From the NCBI GenBank assembly GCA_963921425.1, contig OY992832.1, positions 15,102,835-15,166,834 of the forward strand: a stretch of DNA of 64,000 nucleotides, in the 5' to 3' direction. The DNA is from Dryas octopetala. Taxonomy: Eukaryota; Streptophyta; Magnoliopsida; Rosales; Rosaceae. The notes under the pieces were generated by a model. That model was not told the DNA's origin. It saw nothing but the letters and a program-made list of their open reading frames with translations, and made no database searches. This document shows positions 12,201 through 25,500 of the stretch, one piece after another. The translations under genes were made by a program, and so were the position numbers. Within the stretch, counting starts at the first letter, position 1, and each line of letters begins with the position of its first letter.

Positions 12201-14539
12201 TTCTTTTTGTTATTAATAAATTAATTATACTTGGAACCGGCTAAGGAGAAAGCCCTGGACCAACTTATGCCCACACACAGATTGTTCTTTTCTAGGAACC
12301 TTTTGTATAGCAAAATATCTAGGAGAAATCTTCTGACCGTGTAGCTTTCTAATGGAATTGCTTGTTTGAGATTGCAGATTTCTTGTACATTAATATGTGA
12401 TACATTTATCAACAAATCTCTGCCTTTGAGTTCGTAGTTAATTGATTAGAATTTTAAGATATTTTGACACACTCATGGTATATTCTATCTACCATATCAT
12501 TGATATCTCCTATCTCCAATATCAGATTTTTAACAATTTTCTAATACATCTTCCACTATATGAAGGACTCTCTAGATAGGATTAGAATTTTTTTGCGCTG
12601 GTTTGCTATTCTGTAAGCTATTTTGTCAATACTATCCTTGTTAACTGTTTTTATTGGTTCTGTTTCATTTGAAATATTTATCTGTCAACCAGTGTTTGCT
12701 CTTTACAATGCAGTTTTAGCATACACTTTGGTTTCCTCACTTTATATCTTCTATTTCTTAAGAAATTTGTTGTTTGTTGTAGTGCTAGAATATATGTGTG
12801 TATATATATATATATTCAGTTGCCGTTTGTAGCGATTAATTTGTTTCTGAATTCCAGCTGCAATATGTTTCTCTTTTTGTTTATCTTTCTGAAAGTAGTA
12901 TTGTATACTAGCTAATTTTGCTTCCATGCAGTCTGGAGCTGATGAAAGAAGTGTTCCTGGGAATACTATTGCTGTCCAAGCTGACATGCCATTTAGTGGT
13001 CTCACAACTTTTGGAACAGCATTCTTGTCAAAGTTTGAGTGTTCTCAAATGCGACATCCTGTGAGTTATCTTTTCATAATTACTAGGAATCCAAATTGCC
13101 CTTTGAAACACCCAAAGCTTACTCTCTTTTTTATATCTAAAGTTATTAGAGCACATCACGTTTGTGGATACTCCTGGCGTTTTATCTGGAGAGAAGCAAC
13201 GGACGCAACGAGCCTACGATTTTACTGGGGTAACTTCTTGGTTTGCTGCAAAGTGCGACCTCATTCTACTTTTGTTTGATCCTCACAAACTGGATGTTAG
13301 TGATGAATTCAAGCGTGTGATTTCATCTTTGCGTGGTCATGATGATAAAATTCGGGTTGTTTTGAACAAGGCAGATCAAATTGATACCCAACAAGTAAGG
13401 ATTGCAAGACATGGTTATCTCTTGACTATATTTTCCTCCACATATTTATATAGGCATTTAATTAGGTATGGAAGACATTGGATTTTGTGATCAAATAATT
13501 CTTTATTCTTGGTATGCAGTTGATGAGGGTTTATGGAGCATTGATGTGGTCACTCGGGAAGGTTCTTAATACTCCTGAGGTCATGCGAGTTTATATTGGG
13601 TAACCTCTCCTTCTTTGTATGTTCATTTGAGTTTTGGTGAACTCAGTTTGGTCAAGTCTAAAGTAACATTATATAGGCCACAAATATAAGGAATTCTATG
13701 GTTTCAAATTATCTTGGTATATATTCCAATGTTTCCTAGTAAATAAGTTTGTTTTTTCCATGAAAACTAATTTCTCTTTTGCAGGTCATTCAATGACAAA
13801 CCTGTAAATGAGGCTGCTACTGGTCCAGTTGGGAAAGAACTCTTTGAAAAGGAACAGGAGGATCTTCTTTCTGATTTGAAGGATATTCCAAAGAAGTCTT
13901 GTGATCGCCGAGTGAGTTTGTTATATTTACTTATCATGCATTTTCTTTGCCAAGCTGCACTTAGGTTAATTTATTTGCAAACTATAAATAAGCTTTATGT
14001 AAAGGTGCTAATTTATAGCTGTAACTTAGATCAATGAAATGTCAACTAATTTGAGCCTGTTTTCATTTCTTTTTAGCAATTGAATATTTCTTGAAGATGT
14101 CTATTGAAGGGAATTTTATGACATCTATTTTCAGATCAATGAATTTGTTAAGCGCGCAAGAGCTGCCAAGATACATGCATATATAATTGGTCATTTAAAA
14201 AAGGAGATGCCTGCTATGATAGGCAAAGCTAAGACTCAACAGAGACTTATTGATAATCTGGCAGATGAATTTAGCAAGGTATCATTCACTCCTTTCCCTG
14301 CTTATGTGCACTCGATACTCTGCATGCATGCTGACACTTGACTTACTAAACAGGTCCAGAGGGAGTTCCATCTACCACCTGGAGATTTCCCGAACGTTGA
14401 GGAATTCAGGGAAACCTTGAGGGGTTACAGCATCGACAAATTCGAGAAGTTGAAGCCTAAAATGATAGAAGCTGTTGATGACATGCTGGGATATGATATC
14501 CCACAACTGTTGAAAAACTTCAGAAACCCGTATGACTAA
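9245..14539 (+). CDS. EHD1: EH-domain-containing dynamin-like ATPase (EHD1 type)
   Basis: Sixteen exons: 9245-9329, 9501-9580, 10053-10121, 10215-10272, 10453-10508, 10604-10646, 10731-10792, 11441-11554, 11747-11849, 11968-12017, 12932-13060, 13143-13394, 13520-13599, 13785-13911, 14135-14278, 14354-14539. The sum is 545 codons plus stop, which as I recall is the length of Arabidopsis EHD1. The N-terminal EH domain has an EF-hand loop starting DGDGRITG and the helix [18 protein letters not shown]. The dynamin-type nucleotide-binding domain has P-loop GQYSTGKTT (residues 204-212), DTPG (292-295) and NKAD (358-361). A helical C-terminal part follows. EHD proteins bind and tubulate membranes; plant EHD1 acts in endocytic recycling. 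Plants carry the EH domain at the N-terminus, as here. The intron after 11849 has a GC donor. The gene follows DUF3537 on the same strand. Confidence 0.95.
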
Positions 14540-15882
14540 TGGGTGTCAAACATAGAAGTGACTAAGAGGTGCGGTGACCCATGCAAACTTTTGAGAGAAA
14601 AAAAAATCAATTCACATTGTATGTTAATATGTTCAGCATATGCGTCACGTGTAAAAACATTTTGTCATAAATTAAATCAAATACCACCGAACTTGAATGT
14701 CACAACATATTTGATTACTTGATATGGGTTTGTATTTAATTGATTAAGATTACTTTTGTTTATTGATAAGAGTGAGTATGTTTGATCCCAATTACTTGTA
14801 TCTTGATTGTTGAGACAATTTCTTTTATGTTATTGTGTTGAATTCAAATTAATGTCACAATCTCAAATATGTTTTACCAACCAAAATAAGCTTCGAGTAA
14901 GTGAATTGTACAACCCTAAAAGCGTACATTCAATTGTGTTTCAAACTTAAATTACATAAAATTAGACCATGCGAAAAAGAAAAATTGTTCTAATCTACTC
15001 AACTAAATTATGTCACACATTCTAAAAAATCCAAATTTTAAACCTAATTGTCTCAACATCCATAATTCAGATTAAATTCATAAAATAGACAATAATAAAA
15101 TCAGAAATTTCCTAATTATAAAACTTGAAAGCACAAATTCAATATATAAGAAAAATCAATCGTAAACTTGAACACCCTAAGGGACCACGACCAATTTGAA
15201 GACTTTTACCAATTACTCAACGCGTCAAGAGCATATCATCCCTTGAATCATAATAAATTACTAGTAAGATTACTCATTACGTAAACTAGAAAATTTCGAG
15301 CATTTTTACAACACTTATCATATTTCAAATAGGGAACATACTTCCATCAAATAGCCTTAATAACAGACATTCTTTTTGTTGTAAGAACCGGACCTCCTCA
15401 AACCCCAAGTTACTAGTTTAAAGACCTCTTAACCTAAATACTAATGTACAACCAACCTATGAACAATTAAACATCAATTAAAAAAATATCAAGTATACAA
15501 TTAATTCAACGGGTTATTACACAGAGTCAAAGACAATTGGTTATGATGTTTAGTGCAACAAAAGTGTAAAGCCTAATATTCCAACAATAAATTTTTAACA
15601 TACTCATAATAAATAAACTCTAATTGCAGATATGTTCTGAATACGCAAAACCTTATGAATATGTTTTGAGGGTGTGGTTTCATTCATTCAAAGAATGTGG
15701 CATACCATTCATGCTAATTAAATGAGAATTTAATATATGTATAATATACACAATTTGGCAATTTCATACTATTTTCTTAAAATTAAAAATAGTTCTTTTT
15801 TTTTTTTTTTTCAAAATTAACTTTTAGATACTAATGAGAGTAGGAGAACGTTTTGAGATATTGGTGAAAACTAAAATGATAG
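14540..15882. other. Intergenic AT-rich DNA, no gene seen
   Basis: This is the 3' flank of the EHD gene followed by about 1.3 kb of AT-rich sequence without a convincing open frame or RNA gene. A T17 run lies near 15795-15811. I recognised no element up to the LTR-like start at 15883. Confidence 0.6.
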
Positions 15883-17050
15883 TGTTTACACCCTAATTTG
15901 GTCCTAGGCCGATATCATGGCCAAGCCCATAGTTTTGTTGGTAAAACCCAATCGTTGGTCAAGCCCAAGCTTTTATGCGAGCAAGCCTATCCAGTCAAGG
16001 CTCAAATCGAAAAGAAAAGTTAGGAGAAATCCAGTTCTGCCGGGAGTTCTAGGTAGACTAGGAGTTCTGCATAAAGCAGGATGTGGATGGCTTGGGCGCA
16101 AAGAAAGGAAAGAATCCAAATTCAACAAGGAAGAAGATTTCTAACCCTAGAGGACTGATCACTATATAAAGGAGCAACAATACTCAAAAAGCTCTCTCAA
16201 CACATCTAACAAAAATCAAGCACAAACTTTTCAACAACTCAAGTTCCAGAATTCTCAAAGATTTCAACGTTTCTTTTGGTTTCTCCAGACCTAGTTCTTA
16301 TTCTTAGCTCTGCTAAGGCTTTGTCTTTCTTAGTGTTGATTTCTTTTTTATTGTTGTTTCTCCCTGCTTAGTTATTGATCGTTTATGAATTTTATCATAA
16401 GAACTCGCATTGTTACTCAATTTAAAGATAATCAAATTATTCATACTTTCTTCATTAAAATTCGTTATTTTGCAATTCACCGAATCACACAAGCTACGAA
16501 CGTTCGTACTTACGAATTTGAGCAAAGAGTCATTGAAGCCAACGATAATTAAAAGTCCTTGAGGATCATGGCAATTAGGACTTTCGGCGAGTTCTTGTTC
16601 CTTTCTCGCTTACAATTGTTTGGTTAAAAGACAGGATTTCGACTCAAATTAATCGAATTCACATCTTTTCTATTACAGCTATCTAGCCGAGAATAGTGGC
16701 ACGCCCAAAACATCAACTAGGACTGTAGTGTTCTTGCTAGGATTTCGGCTAGGCTTGCCGTGAATTTTAGAGGTAATAGATAGAAAGCTAATATCTCATT
16801 TTGGCCGAAGTCTCATTCTCAAGCCGAGCCAAAGTGCTAGTGTGCAAGCCGCGCTAAGAGAAAAGCCGCAAAGCAAGCATTGAGGACTACTTATAGGGCG
16901 GAGCGAAAGCTTCGCCATGGAAGAAGAAGCACAAGAAAACCATGCAAGAAAGCAAGAAATCATGAATCGAGTCTGACTAGCGATGGCGGCTCTCCGAGAA
17001 CAGATTGAGGCTAGCCTGGCAACAACTCAAGAGGACGCAAAGCCAATTGA
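15883..17050 (+). mobile_element. LTR-retrotransposon fossil: LTR plus start of gag region
   Basis: The segment opens with TGTTTACACCC and carries a TATA box (CTATATAAAGG, about 16162) followed by a leader rich in AACACATCTAAC-type sequence, as in plant LTRs. After about 16695 a leader runs into a gag-like coding start near 16918-17050. Its charged, Glu/Gln/Lys-rich residues followed by MAALREQIEASLA are of the kind found in Ty3/Gypsy gag of dicots. No protease, reverse transcriptase, integrase or second LTR is seen, so this is a truncated, broken fossil. The family assignment is inference. Confidence 0.5.
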
Positions 17051-17918
17051 TTGATCAAGTGAGATATGAGATAAAATAGGTATCTATATATATAACTATA
17101 TAGTTATATAAAGAACATGGGATTAATGATTCGATCATTTGCTAGAATATTGACGTAGCGTAGGTGATGTATCACAATGAGCACAAACACAAACAAACCC
17201 TAGGCCTATTGATTCTCTGAATTAAGGATACTAAGAAAAGGGGCTCTATAACCTTGTTGACCTGGTAGGATACCAAGTTGATAGAAAGGTTTAAGAAAAC
17301 TCTCAATTTTTATTCATCAAAATCTCCTAATACAATTCCCAAACATTGTTCAAATACCAACTAAACCATAGAAAGAGTAAACACACAAAATAAGAAAAGC
17401 AATAATTGGAAATTAAGAAATTTCCCAAAAATTCAGATATTGTATCTCTTTGTCCAAAACTGCTTGAACTTGTTATTAACAATATTTTACCAACTTGAAT
17501 TTTGGGTCGATCTCATATAACCACTTAATAAAAAAATTGTGTCAATTTATTATATGAATTAAAAACTTTTACATGTGTGAGACCTTAGATAGATTACGTC
17601 ACACTTTCAGTTAAAAATAAGCAGTATATACTATAAATACTATATTTCTCTTTATCTATTTATTTGTTTACAGTTATATTTTAGATCATCTTTATTGTTA
17701 AGGCAGATGATTACCAAGAAAACTAGTGAACAATATAAATTTAACATCTTATTTAAGGTTGAGCTTTGTCCAGCCCTAGCATATCTTACAAATTAAGAAA
17801 TAGTACACAAAATAATTATTTGTAACAACCATTAGAAACCCCAACTGCACTGGGGTCTTCTTATTCAACAGGAGAATAAAAAGGCAATCCCACATACACA
17901 AATAGCTAGCTCATAGAC
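17051..17918. other. Intergenic, no gene seen
   Basis: AT-rich spacer between the LTR fossil and the terpene synthase remnant, with short direct and inverted AT repeats (TATATAACTATATAGTTATATA near 17087). No coding potential was recognised. Confidence 0.5.
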
Positions 17919-18860
17919 TCATAGTGGCACTGGATCAATAAAATGTGAAGCAACACAATCTTTCATCACTTTTCCAACATGTGTGAAGACATCTTGCTCT
18001 TTGTAAAGTAGATCAACTACTCTTGTTAAATTGAGGACACGAATAAGGACAGGCATTGGCACAACAGTTGGTCTAAAGAACTCCTCATTTATATCCTTCC
18101 ACGAATCCACAATTTGTTTTTTAAAAACATCAATGGCCTCTTCTTCTGAGACTTCATATTGCTTCATGTAGCAATCAATACTAGAAGCAACATGCCTTCT
18201 CTCTTTCTCAAACTGCATATATAAATAGAATTCAAAATATTTAGTTAGTACTATATATATTGTACTTAAAATTAACTCACATTTAAAATGTAGTTGATTA
18301 TGAATGGCCAAAAAAAAAATTTAGTTGATTATGCATGCAAATTGAAAAAGAATATCATTTTGTATGAATGTAAGATTAATATCTTAGACGTATACCTTGT
18401 CCCCAGCCATGTCATTCATGAGCCTAAAAATGATATTGGAAGCTTTAAGGATTTTAGGGTCATTTAACAACCACTCAAATGTCTCCTTGGTTACAATATC
18501 TCCCATGCCAACTAAAGATGTAACTGAAAGCGTAGTGTTTCCAATAGAAGATGCTGCAACACGCATGTACTCCTCCATGCCTGGGGTGTATCCCTTGTGG
18601 AACCATTGGGCCTCAGCAAAGTAGAGTCGGGCTTGAGTTATCATCTATATATATAGCATATATATATATATTGAACCAGTGAAAAGTAATTAGTAATATT
18701 TGACACCATACACCAAAAACAAAATGTAATATTAAGCTATATATATGTGTGTGTGTGCATGTATTACATACAATTTCTTTTGCATACTGAACCCTGTATG
18801 TTCTTCCTTCTTTTATCATATCCTCCTCAACTTCATTTATATATAACATCCAAAAGTGTT
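17919..18860 (-). pseudogene. Terpene synthase, C-terminal exons only
   Basis: Three 3'-terminal exons read on the minus strand: about 18850-18772 (...EEDMIKEGRTYRVQYAKEI), 18645-18396 (MITQARLYFAEAQWFHKG... to NDMAGDK) and 18212-17919 ([20 protein letters not shown]... to FIDPVPL). Joined, they give the NSE/DTE-type second metal-binding motif (NDMAGDKFE), split by the last intron as usual in this family. They belong to the alpha domain of class I plant terpene cyclases (mono- or sesquiterpene type). The RRx8W region, the RxR motif, the DDxxD-bearing exon and the whole N-terminal domain are absent upstream (18900-19880 shows none of them), against a family length near 550 aa. It is therefore a 5'-truncated remnant. 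The remaining exons are open, so the loss may be recent. Confidence 0.8.
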
Positions 18861-19244
18861 CGATAAAAAATTTGCATATAATCTGGGAGTTCATTCATGC
18901 AATTGACGTCCCACCTGAAAATTGAATTATCCATATATATATATCCATTTCATTGAGGGATCTCTCAAATAATTTTATTTAAGGGATTTTTCATGAGGTC
19001 CTCTTCATATAGTATTTCAACGATCTGAACTGTCTGTTTTTAGGTATATATATTCAAAGATCGTCTTTGCAAAAAATTAGACAAATCGAAAACTATTACG
19101 CTATCAAAATTTAATCAAATAAATAGACGAACATAATATTTTCGATAAACACTTGAAATGGTGATCGTTTAATTAACAGTCAAATAGTTTCCGATTAATT
19201 TAATTATTGTGTTTTAATTTTTTTTTGTTTTTAAAAATAATTAT

Positions 19245-19475
19245 TTCATTTTTTAAAGTTTATTTCATTTTTTATTATTTGTTTGTCCACGTGGCATTTT
19301 TTTAGTGTGCCACGTGGACAATTAACGGTTTCCCTGACGGAATAGTTGACGTAGGTACCTGGGTGTGCAAAATCAGTAATTGAGGTACCTACGAGCAACT
19401 TTTTTTTATTGGGGTACTCAAGTGAAATAGGGTGGTTAGTTAAGGTACTTTTGTGTAATTTGCCCATTTTTTTTT
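19245..19475. mobile_element. Arm of a Mutator-like inverted-repeat element (fragment)
   Basis: The sequence GAGGTACCTACGAGCAAC ... AAGGTACTTTTGTGTAATTTGCC is of the same style as the arms of the element at 33737-34814 (repeated GAGGTACT motifs ending TAATTTGC). A small inverted pair of GTCCACGTGGCA / TGCCACGTGGAC sits at 19287-19320. No partner arm was found within 2 kb, so only one end survives. Confidence 0.4.
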
Positions 19476-19886
19476 TTAGAGAAATTTGCATATTTATTAC
19501 CCAGACTATAGGGAGTGTGTGCATTTATCATCCAAACACAATTATTTTACTAATTGTCATACAAACTTTGTTTCGTGTAGTAATGTCACACCTACTGTTG
19601 ATTCCGTCTATTTTTCTGTTAAATTAAAGGGTGATTTCGTCAAATTATACATAAGACTTTTAAAAAACATTTTATATCAAAAAAATAATTTATAAACTAA
19701 ATAAGAGAAATTAAAGATTTTTAAAATTAAAAGACGTACAACTAACAGACCTCCAGAGCGCCATCCACAATCTTCAAGAACAGACCTCCCTGTAACGACC
19801 TGCCTCAGACTACGAATCCCACCAAGCTAAAACAATGCACAGAACATTTGGTGCACCCGCCAACTCCTATTTCATTCACGTGGGAC

Positions 19887-20501
19887 CACTACAAAAATAA
19901 TATGAATTAGAGGCAAAAAAGATTCTCCCCGAATATTAATTGTAGGGGCGGATAAACGCCCCTATTGCAAGGGTTGCTAATAAATGTTAGGGGTGGATGT
20001 CACAATCTATCCGCCCCAAAGACTAATAGGGGTATATATTTTTCTAACGCTATTATTATTTTTTAAACATGTATTTCAAAACCCGGGGGCAAATATCTGA
20101 CCCTACTTTATTCAAAAATTAATTAGGGGCAAATAGGAATTGTCCCTGATTAAATTTTAAATATTATATATGAGCGATTAGCGTCTGCCTATATTATTTT
20201 TAAAATCATTTAGAAAATGCATAATTTTTGTTGGAGGTGAAACAAATGTGATTTTTAACTATTTATTTGTTATGGCAAGATACATGCATTTACATTTATT
20301 TGTTAGATATACATAGATAAAAAGGCTTCTCGTAGAAAAAGAATTGATTGAATATAAAGTAAGAGTGTCAAAGAAACAAAATCATTCATTATTCTCATCA
20401 AATTACACCCAACATCGAGTTGTTCACAACAATAACAGCAGAGGCGTTTCTCTTATTCCGCCCCTAACTAAGCGCCGTTATAGCCTAATTTTCTAGTAGT
20501 G
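19887..20501. mobile_element. Non-autonomous CACTA (En/Spm) element, 615 bp
   Basis: The element begins CACTACAAAAATAA and ends TTTTCTAGTAGTG, the CACTA hallmark, and is flanked by a 3-bp target duplication GAC (19884-19886 and 20502-20504). Subterminal copies of a GGGGCGGA-type motif occur near both ends (AGGGGCGGATAAACGCCCC at about 19945; CCGCCCCTAA near 20458). It has no transposase coding sequence, so it must depend on a partner element elsewhere. Confidence 0.85.
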
Positions 20502-20504
20502 GAC

Positions 20505-21530
20505 CCACCAACAGTTGCACAGGAAAACCATAGTCCTCAACCACGCCGCTTACCGATGTGGCATGAGGAGGAAATGAGACCTGCTCAACCATCACCAACA
20601 ACCAAGGTATCAGTATAAATATATATATTAATTTCTATTTAATATTAATTTTATTTGAGTCTGAACCCGAATTCCTAGTTTTACCCCATCATTATGACAA
20701 AGGGGTTAGAGACAATTTAATTACTCATCTACTATCTTTGACTTTGTTAAGAATACGTACTGACTTGGACGTCGGAGTATCTTAGGACCTAACTCAAGTA
20801 CTAGGGTCATTTATTTGTGATGTCAATTCTTGCTAGGGAGGCTTAATTAGGACCAAGGGCAGGCTAAACATAACTTCATCTCCAAACAATTAACCTTGTT
20901 TTTATGTATGTGTAAAATAAGTTGGTTTGTCATCCCATCTACCCTAGTGAATGATTAGCCTAATGGACTAGGCTTATAACCCTTCAACCAATCTAAGTCG
21001 ATTCATTGCTTGCTTTAATTCACTTAAATAAAATCCATCAACATATTTTCTCTTTTTAATTTGGCTGCAAAACACACAAACGTACTCTCTTAAACCATGA
21101 ACATCATTACACCTCACCTAGGGTTTATCCTATTCTCCAATTGATCAAGTAACCTAGGTTTTAGTCTTAGTTTGTGTTGGCCAATCAAAGCTAGCTAGGG
21201 TTTCTAAGTCAAACTTGTTGGTCCTTTGGTATTCCTTTGATCAACTTTTCTCATTCTAAACCTATTCCAAGTATGAAATCACACACATGCATAAGTGCCA
21301 TGAACATGTGATCCGAGTAGGCCTAATGAAATTCTCAAACAACTCAATTGTTTCCCACAAGATAAATTGAGTATGCAAAATCAATTAACCAAAACATAAG
21401 TAAAACACATGATTATAATTGTAACAAGTGAATAAAAGGAAACAAATTTTCTATTAATCTAAGTATGTGAGTTAATTTCATGATTGTGGTTGCAAGAAAA
21501 TGTAAATATTAGTTCTTGAACTAAAATCAA
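20505..21530. other. Intergenic, no gene seen
   Basis: Spacer with scattered short repeats (ACCTAGGGTTT, CTAGGTTTTAG near 21115-21160). No open frame, RNA gene or element end was recognised. Confidence 0.45.
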
Positions 21531-21539
21531 TTTGGTAAC

Positions 21540-22277
21540 ATCAGGGATCGTAGTTTTGATGGCTAAGGGGTGGCGCCAACGGTCCTTTTGGGCTTGTCGT
21601 TGTCTGCGGTGTCGCTGCTGCTGGGTCGCAAGGTGGATTTGGGTTGCGGTGTCAGCGTTTTGGCGGCTGGATTGTGGTGGGTCCGTCGGCTCTTGCTCTC
21701 TTGTTGTTGGTCAATGGCAGCACTGCCTGCTGTTCACCGGCGTGTGTTGCCGGTGAAGTTGTTTTTTGTTTTTCTTCCAATAAATTGTTGTGTTTATTTG
21801 GTTGTTAGCTTTGGGCTGTTGTTGTAGGCCTCAAGCTGTTGCATGCAAGTTTATGTTCAGTTGTCCTAGGTTTGTTTTGTTGTCCCAGCTTGTCCTAGAT
21901 TGTTATTTTGTGTTGGTTTTGGAGATGGAGGTTTTGCCCGTGAATGGGTCAGATGGTGCTTATGCCATGTTCGCGTTTGAACGAGAGAGGTTGTGCTTGT
22001 GAGTGGTATGCCCTTCCTCTTGGTTGCATTGTCTCCCGAGATTCAGAAATTTCAGAGCTGTCACGGGCTTGAGCTCCTTTCAAATGTATGTTTTGTTTGT
22101 TTGTTTTTGGATCTGTTCTCCAGACTTCAAGGGCAAGAAGTGGATTTGCATTCGATGGCAGTCTCGGTTTTCACCTGCTTGTTTTGGTATGTATTTTGTG
22201 CTGGAATGGTTTGTTGGTCTTGTAACCCCCTGTTTATCGTAATTAAAAACTCATTCAATCAACCAAAAAAAAAAAAT
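21540..22277 (+). mobile_element. Possible LINE 3' end
   Basis: A GT-rich, relatively GC-rich stretch of about 740 bp ends in CCTGTTTATCGTAATTAAAAACTCA-like sequence and an A-rich tail (22264-22277), which is how plant L1 elements often end. No reverse transcriptase motif is visible and no target duplication was found. The small open frames in it carry no recognisable domain. Confidence 0.35.
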
Positions 22278-22509
22278 CAAAAGATTTCGGGTGTTACAAT
22301 AAGCATCTCTATTGGACTTGCCTTCATCGTTGAGAATTGTGAGGAGTGCTCGCCTATGGTATTTAATTTGTTTGAATAATAATAGGTATTTAATTTGTTT
22401 AAATAATAGTAGTGGGCCTGGGTCTCTAACGTTTCCTCTTCAATTTCAATCATGCTTTGTTCCTTATCAGGTCGTAGTTTTCCTTTTATTTTTGTTTTTT
22501 GGGTACAAG

Positions 22510-25500
22510 CAAGCTATAAAATTTCGTTTTTCAGAGGTGTGGAAATTTTAACAGGTATTCATCCAAATTTCGTAAAAATTTCGCCGAAATTTGTCAAAAT
22601 TTTGGAAATTTCGCTCACCACTGCTCTGTTTTTTCCCTCTCTGTCCAAAGTCTAAACCCAGCAAAAATAGTTCAAATCCAGCCAAAATATACCCAGCAAA
22701 ACACAGTTCATAATAAACCCAACCAACGGAGAGGGAGGGAGAACCAATCGCGGAGGAGAGGAGGAAGAGGAGACCCATCCAAAATAAAACCAGCCAACGG
22801 GGAGGGACGAAGAAGAGATCGGGGAGGAGAGGAGGGAGAGGAGACAGAGGAAGGAAGCAGGAGGAAGAGATGTGCGTGACTGGGTTGGGAGAGAGAAATG
22901 GGAGGGAAGAAGAGAGATGGGCTGGGAGAAGAAAAGAGATGGGCTGGGAGAAGAAGAGAGAGAAGAGACAGTCACGGGAAGGGAAGGAAAGAAAAAGAAA
23001 GGAAAAGAAAGAAAAGAAAGAGAAAAGAAAGGAAAGAAAAAAAAGAAAAGAGAAAAAAGAAAAAATAAGTTGGTAATCTTCAAGGAGTAAAATTTCGGTT
23101 TCGAGGAAATTTTCGATGGAAATTTCGATGGAAATTTTCGTGGAAATTTCGATTAAAATTTCGATTTCGATAAAATTAGACAAAAACGACGGAAATTGCT
23201 ATAAAAATACGGAAATTTTGAATGAAACTTAACCATATGTTTATTGAACATATTATCTACTACATTTATAAAAAACATTGAAGAAACCAAATTATATAGT
23301 AGGTTTCATATGATATAAGGTAAATATAATGCGCACTAGACAAATACTGTTAAATAAAATTAGTATAATGAATAAATGAAATTAGTATATTATTTATACT
23401 CTATAATTTAGAGACTAAATCCTAATACTAAACCTTATATACTCTATATACCTTAATACTCTTTATACTCTATAATTTATAGACTAAACACTATATGCTC
23501 TATAATCTATACTCTATATTGTTTAGGATATGCTATAGGATATTAGTGTTTAGGCCCTTTAGGATATTTTTAATTATTTTTTATATATAAATATATTAGA
23601 GTTTAAAAACAACTAAACGAAACACCAAAATGGCCAAACGAAACCCGAAACCCGAAACTTTTTTTTTTTTTTCTTTCCAATTGCCCAAAGTCCCCAAATC
23701 TTAATCAACCCTAAACCTTTTTTTTTTTTCCTTTTCATTTGTTTTCCCAATTATTTGTTTTTATTTTATACTTAAAATTAAAGAAGGGCAATATCTTTTA
23801 CCAAAAAAAAAAAAGGACAATATCACTCACATTGCTATATTAATAGTCAGGAGGAAGTTTATTGGGAACCATTATAGAAAAAAAAAACAATAAATATAAA
23901 CAGAGGATTCAATCCCCCTAAAAAAAAAAAAAACTCCAACCCTCCAACAATAAACATGCCCAACCCATCTGCGTAATAAGTCACATTAATTAATATAAAT
24001 AAGGACACATGGTTTTGAATTTCTCACTTCTCTTTCTAAGTTTCTATTTCTCATCTTTTTTCCCAAAAAGTCGAAATATAGCAGCCATAGATAAGGGTTG
24101 ACCACATCTGTAATTGTGGCAACTATGTGACCATTCAATAATTATATATTTTTAATAAAGTTTATAAATATTTATAATGGTTAATTTAGAGCTTAATATT
24201 TATGCTTAAAGTCTAAAGACTATGTTGTAAATAGAACTCAAGTATTATCAAAAGTAAGTTGTAATTGGCATATAGTCACAATTGTGTAATTGTCATATAC
24301 AATTGTTTTTTTTTTTTTAACGAAAAATGAGTGAGCCTTCAAATGAGCGTTTAATGGGTATCTGAACATTGGACAAGGCCCTAAACAAATTCCTTCCCTC
24401 CCCTTAATATATAAAACAAAAAAATTTGTGAATTAATATTGTATCCAAAAAAAAAAGTTGTTTTGAGTCTTGAGACTTGTACAAAAAATAATAGGATTGA
24501 AAATAATTTAATTGTCATATAAATATAATTAAATAAATTTAAAAACAACCATGTAAAGCAAACCCAACAAAAAAAATAACACATATGATGAATAAGGTTT
24601 TCTTTTTTTAATGTGTAAGGTTCGAGATAATGCACTAGCCCTACAAGGTGTATTGTCAAATTGTCAATAATAGCAAATATGTTATAGACTTATAGCCTTT
24701 TGACTTGTAAAAGTAACTCTGCAGTTTTACTTCCCCATTTCCCCATTCCTTCCTTTTTTTTCCGTAAAGCATGCTCTAGGCTCCAGCTCCCCCATTTGGC
24801 CATTCCCCATTTCCCCTTCTTTCCTTGTTTTTTTTTTCTTCTTTTCCTTTCTCTCCAGACTTCACCTAGACCACCCTTTTCTTCTTTTCCTTTCTCTCCA
24901 CAAACTCCACCCCGTGCTTTTCTCTCTCTCTCTCTCTCTCTCTCTCGGCATCCCCATCACCAGCCCACCATCACCCTCATCTTGCCCCTGCCGCCGCCCT
25001 CCGCCGCCGAAACCCACCGAAAACCCAACCCCTCTCCTCTTCTCTTCCTCCCTTCTTTTCCTCCTCCCTCCACGGCCTCAACTCCCAAGTGAGAAAGAGA
25101 TCTGAGTTTGGGGGAGATTTGGGGTTGATCTGAGTTTGGGCGAAATTTCGTTCAAATTTCGGCGAAATTTTGACGAAATTTGACGAAATTTTACAAAAAT
25201 AAACATATTCCGAGTTCAAAATTTCGGGCGAAATTTAAGCGAAATTTCGCCGAAATTACCGAAATTTCGCCGAAATTATACCGAAAAATAATGGATTCGT
25301 GATAAAATTTCGGGACTTCAAAAAAACGAAAATTTCGGCGAAATTGGTAATCTTCACTTCAGATAGCCAAAGTTGGTGGTACGTGTTGATGAGGTGATGG
25401 CCAAAATTGGTGTGTTGTGATCTTTGGCAGTTTTGGCAGCACATAATTTATGGCCATATTTGGTCAACATAAAAGTATATAGTAAGTTAGTAATATGAAC

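Noticed and set aside
22548-23183. 211-aa and 143-aa minus-strand frames, Phe/Ser/Leu-rich
   Set aside because: Translation of the purine-rich core and GAAATTT blocks of the hAT-like element; low-complexity, no real protein features.
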